The position numbers and the translations under genes were made by a program. The notes under the pieces were generated by a model that made no database searches, was not told the origin of the DNA, and was given only the letters and a program-made list of their open reading frames with translations. DNA of 64,000 nucleotides from Crambe crambe (taxonomy: Eukaryota > Porifera > Demospongiae > Poecilosclerida > Crambeidae): the NCBI GenBank assembly GCA_963924555.1, contig OZ004591.1, positions 124,001-188,000 on the forward strand. The letters are read 5' to 3'. Numbering within the stretch: the stretch's first letter is position 1; each line of letters begins with the position of its first letter. Positions 1 to 9,739 of this stretch are shown here, in pieces.

Positions 1-955
1 GTGAAGTCCAAAAAGAAGGACGCTGGCACCTGGGGGAAATGTTGGGGCCACCTCAATCTTATAAAGATCGTAGCATGTAGAGTATTGAGGCTATAACAAT
101 AAAGGGGGGAAATTAATGTTAGCTACTATATCTACATTATAGTACTTGTTGAAACTCCACAGTGAAAGAACTCAGGTCCATGGGTACTCTGACATTATTA
201 ATCAGCTGACTCCCAATACGACTAGGTGCTATGTAATAAAGAAATTATAATGGCTGGCCTGGATGATTAGTTACCTAAGGACTGGTCACAGGCTTGTTGA
301 AGAATCACTCTCTCCTGCTGCATTCAGTGCTGTGACTGATAACCGAAAGGATAACCGAAAGGGTACACGGATTTTGAGTACCTCATAACTTGTGTCTTCT
401 AATATTATACATGTAGCTACTGTTAGTTGGTTGTATGAGGTTGAAGCATGTCCTGTATAAGATGTCAGAGTCACTGTTCGTAATGTCCAATGTGAAATGA
501 TCCCAACTGAACCTCCAGGGGGTTATAGTGGCTACAAGCCTTATTATTGGGCAGGATAAGACCCCTTGAATGAGGAATGTATAATTTGGGCTGAAGATGT
601 TACCAGGCTATTCAAAGTGGAAGCTGCACACCACAGTATATGGTGCCATTGTTAATTCTTGTGGTTGGGATAGTTAGGATGCTTATTGTCTCATTAATGA
701 GCCCTCCTGTAATTCCTCTCCTCTCCAACTCGTCTTCTGTTAGCTAACATCTTTCCATTCACAGTTATGATATTAAAGAAGAGTCTCTTGTTACTAGACC
801 TAAATAACACAACTGAAGGTCACTGCTGCACTTCCTTCGGCTGCAATGAAACCCGGAGGGATTAGCTATAGTGACCGTAATCTGCAGCTGGCCACCATTA
901 ATTTTGTGAGGATGAATAGCACAATGAATATCAGTACCACCATTATATTCCAGAG
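1..955 (-). pseudogene. Decayed tandem copy (A) of the secreted Ig-FN3 gene
   Basis: The minus strand aligns by eye over its whole length with the intact copies at 6124-7230 and 8597-9698, including intron sequence. The best preserved stretch is at 286-474, where the first FN3 domain end (TSYEVLKIRVPF) is recognisable. A 12-base duplication near 341-364 produces a repeated RLSF/RLS, and frameshifts and stops break the Ig part (480-900). The second FN3 exon appears to continue past the left window edge. A GCGCATGCGCA palindrome at 980-990 marks the former promoter, as in the two other copies. I read this as a dead member of a three-copy tandem array; it is not an active gene unless the frame breaks are sequencing errors. 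Confidence 0.75.
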
Positions 956-1056
956 CTAGATCTAGAGCGTCTTACCCAAGCGCATGCGCAGTAAAAGACA
1001 CGCACGCGTCATGATGCCATAATAGTTCTTGATATGACACTTCTAGTCTGGCACAG

Positions 1057-1322
1057 TGTCAGGGACTAAGTTCATCCTGACATTCTATACTCCCTGACTT
1101 ATACAGACAGTCATGTTATTTACTTGTAAGACTTGTACATTATATATAATATGTATCATGTTCTGAGCATGCTCAGAGGGATTGCCATGGAGATGTTTTG
1201 TTGTCTTTTTTGTGTTGTCCATGTCTGAGATTTAAAAGTGTCTTTTGTGTGCTCACCTTATTATTCACTTATTAATAATTAACTTGAGCTCAACCAGCTA
1301 TTTAGCTAGAAGAACCCTCACA
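1057..1322 (+). repeat. 5' long terminal repeat
   Basis: The 266-bp repeat starts TGTCAGGG and ends CCCTCACA. It looks identical to 5344-5609 when read side by side, which implies a recent insertion. An AT-rich stretch (ATTATATATAATATG, around 1139) may serve the U3 promoter. Confidence 0.93.
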
Positions 1323-1324
1323 TT

Positions 1325-1340
1325 TGGTGGCAGCGGTGTT
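1325..1340 (+). promoter_or_regulatory. Candidate primer binding site
   Basis: TGGTGGCAGCGGTG begins two bases after the 5' LTR. A TGG start complements the CCA end of a tRNA, as expected for minus-strand priming. I cannot name the tRNA without a search. Confidence 0.6.
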
Positions 1341-1419
1341 GTGTGGACAACTGAAGCTTTCTAGAAACACCTGAACCTGAATTAAAGTCAGCTTTTAGTT
1401 ATTCTAAAGGAAGAAAAAG

Positions 1420-4400
1420 ATGTCAACACGTCAAAGAAAAAAACATCAACAGTCAGAAGGCATTCTAGTAGAGGAGAGACAACTGGTTAAAACAGTTGGC
1501 ACAGAAGACTTTCAAGCTCAAGGAGAGGGGTCTGGAACAAGCCAGACAGCCTTAGCTAATGAAGAATATCAGCCTCAACTTGAAGAAAGTGAAAGCAGTA
1601 GCAACACAGACAACAGAGACAACCAAGACCATGAGATGAGAAACCGAATGTCGAGTGGTCATTCGGAAGACGCACTTGACAAGATGCTGCAGATTATGTT
1701 GGAGAGAGAAAGAGTACAAGAAGAGAGGGAGCAGCAAAGAAAGGAGGAAGAGAGGAGAAGAAGGGAGGAAGAGCTACTTCAGGAGGAGAGACGCCGAGAA
1801 GAAGAGCAACAGCGACGTCAGGAAGACAACCGACGCTGGGAAGAGCTCCTCAGAACCGTCTTGACATCTACATCAAGGATGTCAGTAGCATCTTCAACCT
1901 CAAGTTCTTTCGATAAGCTCCGTGATGTTCCTAAGTTACCAAAACTGCAGGATTCAGATGACATAGAGGCATATCTCTATACATTCGAGCGGCACATGGA
2001 GACATACAAAGTGGAGAGGACTTACTGGGTTGCTCAGCTAGCACCACTTCTCCGTGGAATGGCACAAAAGGCGTATATGGCTGTACCAAGGGAATCTTCT
2101 AACGATTACCAAGAAGTGAAGGAGGCTATCCTTCGACGTTATGACATAGGTGAGGACACCTATCGTCAGAGATTTGCAGAAGCAGTACCTCAAGAGAAAG
2201 AGTCCTTCTCCCAATTCAGTGCCAGAGTGGGAGACCTGTTGGACAAGTGGGCGAGAAACTGTTTAACAGGAAAGGACTGGAGAGAGCTGATTGGAACTGA
2301 GCGAGTGCTCAGTGCAATGCCTAACAATGTACAGGCATGGGTCAGGGATAAGAAGCCAAAGAGCCTGGTGGAGGCAGGAAAATTAGCTGATGACTATATG
2401 CGAAACAGAAAACTGGAGTATGGAGCAGGAAACCGTCAGTTCAAGAGAAACGACGATCGCCCTGGGGGACGAGACAGGGATCGGGCTCCAAGAGAGAAAC
2501 GTGAAGAGAAGCCTACCGCCAGTGGTGGAGTCTCGAAAGATGCAAGTGGAAGCAGCCACAGCAATAATCTCAGCAAGAAATTCTCCAAAAGTTATGACAG
2601 GGAGAAAGGGCCACTGTGTTTCTCCTGTAAGAAGTGGGGGCATATATCTGCCCAGTGTCCAAGCAAAACGGAGAATGCCAATTACAGTGGTCAGTGGCAG
2701 AAGGAAGAAGACTTCAGAAGAGCAATAATCTACAAGGGGTCCATTGAAGGGAAGAAAGCACCCCAACTTCGTGTCGACAGTGGAGCCGACAGGACCCTGG
2801 TTCATCCAAAGTGGATACCAGAAGGAGCTTACTTAGGGAAGTCTCAACGTTTTCGCAATGCATGGGGCGACATTCGGAGTTTGCCCTTAGCTGGAGTGCA
2901 GCTAGCAGTGGGTGGGAAGAAGTACTCACTCGATGTGGCCGTGACAGAAGGCCTAGCATATGATGCTTTACTGGGCAGAGATATACCAGAGTTGAACGAA
3001 TTATCTGAGAGATTCGACAGAGAAAGAGCTCAGGAAGCCTTAGCAGTAACCACAAGAGCTCGGGCCCAAAGAGAGGCCAGGGAAAGTGAGGAACTGCAGC
3101 GAAAGCAGTTGGAGTCTGGAGTACAACCTCACACCCTTGAGGAGGTTGAGGATGACGGTGTAGATCTTGATGAAGATCAGCCGTACATCTGTGGTGAAGA
3201 TGGATGTTCATCAGGAGAGCAATCTGATTCAGAAGATGAAGAAAACGCTGTTGAAGGTTCAGAAGTAACTGAAGAACCTAATAGTAACCTGGGTGATCTG
3301 TACAATTTGGACCCCTCACTATTTTTGGAGGTCCAAGAAAGGAATCGATTGACTAAAAGTGAGAAGAGGAAGCAGTCAATGGAGTTTGTGAAGGAGAAAG
3401 AAGCAAATCTTCCTGAGAGGATGTCTCGAGAGCAAGTTGAGAAAGCTCAAAAGTCTGACCCAACACTGGCTAAAGCTAGACGTAAAGCTGACATTGGAGA
3501 GAAGCCTTATCACTGGCAAAATGGTTTACTCTTTCGAGAGTCAAAAATGAAGAACCAAGAGGAACCACAGTTTCAGATCGTGCTACCTTCAGTGTGTCGG
3601 GAGTCAGTGCTGACTCTTGCACATTCAGCCCCTCTTGCAGGCCATTTTGGAAGACGTAAAACGACTGAGCGAATCTTGAAGAGATTTTTCTGGCCTGGAG
3701 TTTGCAAAGAAGTGAGAGCTTTGTGCCGCAGTTGTCCGAAGTGTCAGAAAACAGCTGTAATACAGAAGAATCGAGCACCACTTAAGCCACTTCCCATCAT
3801 TGATGTACCCTTTCTTAGGATTGCGATGGACATTGTTGGACCACTGGTTCGAACGGACAAAGGAAACAGATATGTTTTGGTGGTGATGGACTATGCAACC
3901 AGGTGGCCAGAAGCAGTAGCCCTTAAGTCTGTTGACAGTGAGACAGTAGCCAGAGCCCTAGTGGAACTGTTTGCTCGAGTTGGAATTCCAAAGGAAATCT
4001 TAACTGATCAAGGATCTAACTTTGTGTCCAGATTGATGACTGAATTCTACCGTTTGACAGGAGTCACTCCCATTAAGACAAGTGTCTACCATCCACAAAC
4101 TGACGGCATGGTGGAGCGCTTCAATGCCACACTGAAGAGAATGCTCAGGAAGAGTGTCGCTAAAGATGCCAAGGATTGGGATCAACTATTACCTTTTATG
4201 CTTTTTGCTTACCGTGGAGCCAAGCATGCAACCACAGGATTCTCCCCTCACGAGCTGGTCTATGGACGCCAGATGAGGGACACAGTGGACATCCTTGCAG
4301 AACAGTGGAAGAATGATGAAAGTTCCGAGGATAATGTTACAACATACCTCAGGAAGGTGCAAGAGAGATTCCAGCGAATGAAGGAGCTCGTGAACGAGAA

Positions 4401-5259
4401 TGAAGAACACTCCAAGCAGGAGATGAAGAAGTGGTATGACAGAAAGGCTCGTCAGCGGTCGTTCCGGGAAGGAGATCAAGTTCTTGTCTTGTTACCGTCC
4501 AAGAGTAACAAACTTCTTACGGATTGGATGGGGCCGTACACTATCACGAAACGAATTTCTGATGTCAACTATGAAGTTGACATGGCAGATAGAGCGAAGC
4601 AGAAGAGGACATTTCATATCAATGCTCTCAAGGAGTGGCATTCACCAGTTGCAGCAGCCTTGCTACTTCAAGAGGAGGTGGAAGTTGGTGATGAATTGCC
4701 AACTTGGAAAGTTGATGATGTGCCAGTGAAAGTGGAAGACACTGATCACCTTACAGAAGAGCAACGTCAGGAGCTGGATCAACTTTTGTCTGAATTTCAA
4801 GATGTTCTGAGTGATATTCCTGGGAGGACAGATATAGCTCACCATGAGATAAGAACTAATGCTCGCCCAATAAGATTACCACCATACCGACTACCTCAAG
4901 CAATGAAGGATACTCTCCAGCAGGAGATCAAAGAGATGTTGAAGCACAAGATTATTGAACCGTCAAAGAGTGAATGGGCATCACCTGTTATACTAGTGCC
5001 AAAGAAAGATGGCACAAAACGATTGTGTATAGACTTTCGAAAGCTGAATAGTGTGTCTGAAGCAGATCCTTATCCCATACCTAGAGTGGATGAGTTGATA
5101 GACAGACTTGGAAAAGCCAAGTTCATAACAACCTTGGACTTAACGAAAGGATATTGGCAGATTCCAGTTGCTCCAGAATCACAAGATGCGGGATACAAAT
5201 GGACGTCTCACCAGGTGGAGTCTAAGCTTGCAGCCATACGACTTCTCCATACGTCATAG
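1420..5259 (+). CDS. Gag-protease-integrase-RT polyprotein (RT truncated)
   Basis: This is a single 1,279-residue frame. Residues about 90-150 are charged coiled coil. A retrotransposon Gag domain follows (about 160-320), then a basic linker and a CCHC zinc knuckle (CFSCKKWGHISAQC). The protease has the DSGA active site. Integrase follows with the HHCC zinc domain (H..H..CxxC), a core with D, D and E (MDIVGP, LTDQGSNF, MVERFN) and a GPY-type C-terminal module. Only then comes RT (SEWASPVILVPKKDGTKR, then a TLDLTKGYWQ motif). The YxDD catalytic part is missing because the frame breaks near 5185 into unrelated codons. The start codon lies about 100 bp after the 5' LTR. The element encodes no envelope that I can see. 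Confidence 0.9.
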   Translation: MSTRQRKKHQQSEGILVEERQLVKTVGTEDFQAQGEGSGTSQTALANEEYQPQLEESESSSNTDNRDNQDHEMRNRMSSGHSEDALDKMLQIMLERERVQEEREQQRKEEERRRREEELLQEERRREEEQQRRQEDNRRWEELLRTVLTSTSRMSVASSTSSSFDKLRDVPKLPKLQDSDDIEAYLYTFERHMETYKVERTYWVAQLAPLLRGMAQKAYMAVPRESSNDYQEVKEAILRRYDIGEDTYRQRFAEAVPQEKESFSQFSARVGDLLDKWARNCLTGKDWRELIGTERVLSAMPNNVQAWVRDKKPKSLVEAGKLADDYMRNRKLEYGAGNRQFKRNDDRPGGRDRDRAPREKREEKPTASGGVSKDASGSSHSNNLSKKFSKSYDREKGPLCFSCKKWGHISAQCPSKTENANYSGQWQKEEDFRRAIIYKGSIEGKKAPQLRVDSGADRTLVHPKWIPEGAYLGKSQRFRNAWGDIRSLPLAGVQLAVGGKKYSLDVAVTEGLAYDALLGRDIPELNELSERFDRERAQEALAVTTRARAQREARESEELQRKQLESGVQPHTLEEVEDDGVDLDEDQPYICGEDGCSSGEQSDSEDEENAVEGSEVTEEPNSNLGDLYNLDPSLFLEVQERNRLTKSEKRKQSMEFVKEKEANLPERMSREQVEKAQKSDPTLAKARRKADIGEKPYHWQNGLLFRESKMKNQEEPQFQIVLPSVCRESVLTLAHSAPLAGHFGRRKTTERILKRFFWPGVCKEVRALCRSCPKCQKTAVIQKNRAPLKPLPIIDVPFLRIAMDIVGPLVRTDKGNRYVLVVMDYATRWPEAVALKSVDSETVARALVELFARVGIPKEILTDQGSNFVSRLMTEFYRLTGVTPIKTSVYHPQTDGMVERFNATLKRMLRKSVAKDAKDWDQLLPFMLFAYRGAKHATTGFSPHELVYGRQMRDTVDILAEQWKNDESSEDNVTTYLRKVQERFQRMKELVNENEEHSKQEMKKWYDRKARQRSFREGDQVLVLLPSKSNKLLTDWMGPYTITKRISDVNYEVDMADRAKQKRTFHINALKEWHSPVAAALLLQEEVEVGDELPTWKVDDVPVKVEDTDHLTEEQRQELDQLLSEFQDVLSDIPGRTDIAHHEIRTNARPIRLPPYRLPQAMKDTLQQEIKEMLKHKIIEPSKSEWASPVILVPKKDGTKRLCIDFRKLNSVSEADPYPIPRVDELIDRLGKAKFITTLDLTKGYWQIPVAPESQDAGYKWTSHQVESKLAAIRLLHTS

Positions 5260-5343
5260 AGCAGGAGTCGCCAATGGGAACGCTGATGGGTTATCAAGGA
5301 CAGCGAATTTCCATGAGGCTTCGCCAGAAAAAGGAGGAGGAGA
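5186..5343 (+). pseudogene. RNase H C-terminal remnant, out of frame
   Basis: In the +1 frame relative to gag-pol, the sequence encodes the typical end of gypsy RNase H (GRLTRWSLSLQPYDF, then NADGLSR). It joins directly to truncated RT at about 5184-5190. Catalytic RT motifs and most of RNase H are therefore deleted. A polypurine tract (AAAAAGGAGGAGGAGA, 5328-5343) directly precedes the 3' LTR. Confidence 0.85.
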
Positions 5344-5609
5344 TGTCAGGGACTAAGTTCATCCTGACATTCTATACTCCCTGACTTATACAGACAGTCA
5401 TGTTATTTACTTGTAAGACTTGTACATTATATATAATATGTATCATGTTCTGAGCATGCTCAGAGGGATTGCCATGGAGATGTTTTGTTGTCTTTTTTGT
5501 GTTGTCCATGTCTGAGATTTAAAAGTGTCTTTTGTGTGCTCACCTTATTATTCACTTATTAATAATTAACTTGAGCTCAACCAGCTATTTAGCTAGAAGA
5601 ACCCTCACA
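5344..5609 (+). repeat. 3' long terminal repeat
   Basis: This is the second 266-bp LTR copy, followed by the target duplication CACAG at 5610-5614. No difference from the 5' LTR was noticed. Confidence 0.93.
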
Positions 5610-5614
5610 CACAG

Positions 5615-6123
5615 CCAGCCCCTCATACTTGGAAGAGGTGGAACAATTGGTCCAATCTTGAGTGAAGAAGGTCAACTATCTACAATAGTACTGGACTTGC
5701 TTTTCATACATTACAGAGCTATCTGGATGAACTTAGCTATCAGGTTAACAATGAGTCCAACTACTTTCTAGATGCTAAAGATAGAGTTAGTGTAGCTAGC
5801 AGTAGAACTGCCACACTGGAACCAGGTCTCATATCAGCACTTGAGATACCATTGCCTACACACAACACATCCGTCGATAATGGTATCTGCTTCATTGCTA
5901 AGTGGTATTTTTACTTGCATGTGGCTGTGTCCATATCATGGTGGTATTGACCGTCTGCTGTGTCCATAATATCGTGGTGTGGGTACTTATTACTAGAGTT
6001 GAATGGCCTGCATAACACATTGATCCATCATTCATATAGCTATAGCTATCTGCTTCTTTGACTTACTTTGATATGTTGTTGTGCCTAAGGTTGAATGACC
6101 TGCACAAGTCAACACATCCATCA
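5615..6123. other. Intergenic part of the Ig-FN3 tandem duplication unit
   Basis: No gene is recognised. About 5680-5860 matches 8440-8560 by eye (shared words TTTCTAGATGCTA and GGTCTCATATCAGCACTTG). This shows that the duplicated unit includes DNA 3' of the Ig-FN3 genes. Confidence 0.6.
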
Positions 6124-7230
6124 TTATTGCTTTTCTAAGTAGCTATCAGTATACTCACCAAAGATCATCCGACTATTGGAAGCAATCTCTCCATTGATAT
6201 TAACTGCTATGATTTTAGCAGCATAATCTGTGCCCTGTTGTAGTCTTGCTGGCACTTGCAGTTGCAGTGTCTGGCCACTAAGGGTGGGAATCAGTGGTCC
6301 AAAACGTGAGGGAGAGTAGTTGTCCAAAACATTTGGGGGAGTAGTTGGGGTCACCTCAACCCTATAAAGATCGTAGCATAAAGAGGATGGAGGCTATAAC
6401 AATAAAGGGAAGAATTAATACAAAGTTTGCTACTACCTAATGCTACCATGATACTTGGAATTCCACAGTGAAAGAACTCAGATCCTCAGATACTCTGATA
6501 CTAACTTGCTCAATATCAATATGACTAGGTCCTGATATAATCAGTGTAACTTTAATTATAATACAAATAACACCAGACACTTACCTACAGACTGGTCGCA
6601 AGCTTGTTGAAAAGTAATGCTTGGATTACTCTCTCCTGCTGCATTCAGTGCCGTGACTGATAACCGAAAGGGTACACGGATTTTGAGTACCTCATAACTT
6701 GTGTCTTGTGAGACTACACATATACTGTTAGTTGGTTGCGTGAGGTTGAGGCATGTCCTGTAGCCTGAGATGTCAGGGTCCCTGTTTGTAATGTCTAGCG
6801 TAAAAGGAGGATTCCAATGGAACCTCCAGGAGGTTGAGCTGGACTCTTGCATTACTATTGGTTGGGATAAGACCCCTTGAATGAGGAATGTATAATTTCT
6901 GAATCTGGTACTTCTCATAAGAGTGCCAGCTGTACACTGCAGTAAGGTGCCATTATTAGCTCTTGTGGTTGGGATAGTCAGGGTGCTTGTTGTCTCATTA
7001 ATGGTCCCTTGTGTTATTCCTCTCCTCTCCAACTCATCAACTGTTGACATCTTTCCATTCACAGCTATATTATTAAAGATGAGTCTCTCGTTAGACCTAA
7101 CAATGCAAGTGAAGGTCACTGCTGCAGTTCCTTCGACTGCAGTGAAACCCGGAGGGATCATAGTGGCCATAAGATCCTGGGACTGTCCACGATTTATGAA
7201 TACCAGCATTAAAACGATCATATACTCCAT
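6124..7230 (-). CDS. Secreted Ig-FN3-FN3 protein, copy B
   Basis: Exon 1 (7230-6589) encodes a signal peptide (MEYMIVLMLVFINRGQSQ), an Ig-like domain with paired cysteines (VTFTCIV and LLQCTAG) and an FN3 domain ending ALNAAGES. The best in-frame splice uses donor GTAGGT and acceptor TTATAG to exon 2 starting at 6393 (CYDLYRVEVTP, a second FN3). Reading to the stop at 6124 gives about 303 residues. A GTGAGT at 6158 could alternatively splice to an exon I cannot find. No transmembrane helix is visible, so a soluble protein is the simplest reading. The paralogue at 8597-9698 has the same structure, which supports both exons. A TGCGCATGCGCA palindrome lies about 65 bp upstream. Ligand and function are unknown. 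Confidence 0.75.
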
Positions 7231-7294
7231 TATTCTTCTGTATAGCTAGCTAGCTAGCCAAAGTCAAAGTCAAAATCTCATGTAGCGTTGTGTC

Positions 7295-7306
7295 TGCGCA
7301 TGCGCA
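7295..7306. promoter_or_regulatory. NRF1-like palindrome upstream of copy B
   Basis: TGCGCATGCGCA matches the consensus of the NRF1 family (YGCGCAYGCGCR). The same motif lies at matching places before copies A (980-990) and C (9726-9736). Confidence 0.55.
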
Positions 7307-7339
7307 ACAAGCCAGTGCATGCGCGTCATGTCAGTAGCT

Positions 7340-7880
7340 AGCGAGCGTGTCTCTGGAACTGATCTTGAAAGAAATGATGTTCTATCAAGTGATACTGTCC
7401 TTATTATTGGACATTTTACTCTGAGAGCAGAAAGCAGGGCCCCATTTGTACATTCACACATTCTCTATTCAACTCAATAGCTCAAGTTGTACTAATGGAG
7501 GTAGTGGTCTTCTAGAAGGAATGGCAGTGGCAAGAGTTTTGGGTGAGTGCACATCATGTATCGTATTATGATTATACCTATTGGACTTAAGAGGATAAAC
7601 TTCTCAATCAAGGAATTAACTCAGCAACCACCAGCAATGTGCTGATAATGACATAGATTATAGGTTTTGTATTTGAGAGTTGCTCCATTTTTTTACTTAG
7701 TTCCCTTCATTGATACAGTTGACCAATCAGTATACCGATCCTCTGCAAGCATTAGTGTTTAGTGACTGTTTCGTGGTGAATCATGGCTCAAGGATGCTTC
7801 ATTCTATGAGTCCAGTGAGGTTGGTAATTGTGATAGTGCATGCAGTCCAGTGCCATTGACAACGTGAATGAGCTGATGGT
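7340..7880 (+). pseudogene. Fragment of ITIM-receptor-like gene (Ig exon plus later exon)
   Basis: 7340-7545 matches exon 2 of the receptor at 22029-22340 (shared ATCTCTGGAACT-like start and GCAAGAGTTTTGGGTGAGT donor). 7585-7880 matches 23460-23770, including the intron (TTTGTATTTGAGAGTTGCT and TTGATACAG acceptor). Intervening exons are missing and frames are broken. Retained intron sequence means it arose by DNA duplication. A C15 run follows at about 7904-7918. Confidence 0.75.
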
Positions 7881-8014
7881 GAATGCATTGTGTGCTACAA
7901 CAACCCCCCCCCCCCCCCTCCCCTCATACTTGGATCTGCAGATTCAGTTATGCAGCTATACACTGTAAGACACCCTTAACCCTTAATGAGCTAGCCATTT
8001 GTCCACAGGCTCTA

Positions 8015-8299
8015 CTAAAAATAGAGCCTGGTATCAATTGTTTGTGCATGTATGTAGTATACAGGCAATAACCTGAAAGTTTACTGAGTGATATTCCCCT
8101 CTACTTTTCTTTATTATTTTGTCCAGTTTTTCCATATACCATTCGCTACTGCAGTATACTTATGCTGGTTTTATCGTTTGGCACTCAGATTATTTTTTCG
8201 CGGCGAATAAACATCCATTTATGGAGTGTACGAGGAATATACGGAAGCCTCGGAATTCCGAGGCTAACGCGTACAATTGATACCAGGCTCTCTTTTAGA
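8015..8299. repeat. Foldback (MITE-like) repeat with central palindrome
   Basis: The ends AGAGCCTGGTATCAATTGT (8023-8041) and its reverse complement (8273-8291) are perfect inverted repeats with further partial pairing outside. Inside is an exact 18-bp palindrome GCCTCGGAATTCCGAGGC (8247-8264). No coding sequence is present. Type and target duplication are not resolved. Flanking 7930-8014 and 8300-8596 hold nothing recognisable beyond similarity to 5680-5860. Confidence 0.7.
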
Positions 8300-8596
8300 C
8301 AGGGCGCAAAAGAGTGTCTGGGGCCGAGGCTATAGCCACATCTCTGGAGAGCTTATGACAAGGCTATGAGGTGGAACAAAAAACACTTATTAGTCCAATA
8401 TAGCTGTAGCTACACAACTACTAGACTTCATATGCCTTGCTTTTCAATAATGAGTCCCACTACTTTCTAGATGCTAAACCAGAAAATGCTAGCTAGCAGT
8501 AGAACTGCCACACAGGAACCAGGTCTCATATCAGCACTTGAGATCATATCATTGCCTACAGTTCATTACATCCATCATTATTGCTTTTATAAGTAG

Positions 8597-9698
8597 CTAT
8601 ATAGCTATATCAGTATACTCACCAGAAATCGTCCGATTATTGGAAATTATCTCTCCATTGACATTAACTGCTATGATTTTAACAGCATAATCTGTGCCCT
8701 GTTGTAGTCTTGCTGGCACTTGCAGTTGCAGTGTCTGGCCACTAAGAGTGGGAATCAGTGGTCCAAAACGTAAGGAGTTGGCATTTTGGGGAGTAGTTGG
8801 GGTCACCTCAACCCTATAAAGATCGTAGCATGAAGAGGATGGAGGCTATAACAATAAAGGGAAGAATTAATACAAAGTTCGCTACTACCTAATGCTACCA
8901 TGATACTTGGAATTCCACAGTGAAAGAACTCAGATCCTCGGATACTCTGATACTAACTTGCTCAATGTCAATACGACTAGGTGCTAATATAATCAATATA
9001 CATAACTTTAATTATAATTCAAATAACGTCAGACACTTACCTACGGACTGGTCACAAGCTTGTTGAAAAGTAATGCTTGGATTACTCTCTCCTGCTGCAT
9101 TCAGTGCCGTGACTGATAACCGAAAGGGTACACGGATTTTGAGTACCTCATAACTTGTGTCTTGTGATACTACACATGTACTGTTAGTTGGTTGCGTGAG
9201 GTTGAGGCATGTCCTGTAGCCTGAGATGTCAGGGTCCCTGTTCGTAATGTCCAGCGTAAAAGGAGGATTCCAATGGAACCTCCAGGAGATTGAGTTGGAC
9301 TCTTGCATTACTATTGGTTGGGATAAGACCCCTTGAATGAAGAATGTATAATTTCTGAATCTGGTACTTCTCATTAAAGTGCCAGCTATACACTGCAGTA
9401 AGGTGCCATTGTTAGCTCTTGTGGTTGGGATAGTCAGGGTGCTTGTTGTCTCATCAATGGTCCCTTGTGTAATTCCTCTCCTCTCCAACTCATCAACTGT
9501 CAACATCTTTCCATTCACAGCTATGCTATTAAAGATGAGTCTCTCGTTAGACCTAACAACGCAAGTGAAGGTCACTGCTACAGTTCCTTCGACTGCAGTG
9601 AAACCCGGAGGGGTCATAGTGGCCATGAGATCCTGCGACTGTCCACGATTTAAGAGGATAAACACCAGCATTAAAATAATGAATAAGTTATACTCCAT
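8597..9698 (-). CDS. Secreted Ig-FN3-FN3 protein, copy C
   Basis: This paralogue is nearly identical to copy B. Exon 1 is 9698-9045: signal peptide MEYNLFIILMLVFILLNRG, Ig domain, then FN3. Exon 2 starts at 8845 (second FN3) and reads to a stop at 8597, giving about 300 residues. The start at 9698 is preferred over the in-frame methionine at 9731 because it matches copy B and starts the hydrophobic signal. A GCGCATGCGCA palindrome (9726-9736) lies about 28 bp upstream and would be inside the longer reading. N-glycosylation sequons (NYTF, NGTL, NLTQ) fit a secreted protein. No TM segment is seen. Confidence 0.78.
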
Positions 9699-9739
9699 TA
9701 TTCTTAGCGTTATTTCTTTCCTTGAGCGCATGCGCAGGC

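Larger units (their letters stand above)
1057..5609 (+). mobile_element. Ty3/gypsy-class LTR retrotransposon, INT before RT, internally deleted
   Basis: The element has two 266-bp LTRs (1057-1322 and 5344-5609) that look identical, starting TG and ending CA. It is flanked by a 5-bp target duplication CACAG (1052-1056 and 5610-5614). Between them lie a primer-binding-site candidate, one gag-pol frame, and a polypurine tract. Domain order is Gag, protease, integrase, then RT, whereas ordinary Ty3/gypsy elements have RT-RNaseH before integrase. This order is known in the Gmr1-like group of gypsy elements. RT stops shortly after its N-terminal part and joins out of frame to the end of RNase H, so this copy is non-autonomous. 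It sits between the promoter side of decayed copy A and the 3' side of copy B of the Ig-FN3 gene. Confidence 0.93.

Noticed and set aside
2383-3211. Long antisense frames in gag-pol
   Set aside because: Shadows of the retrotransposon coding sequence without domains.
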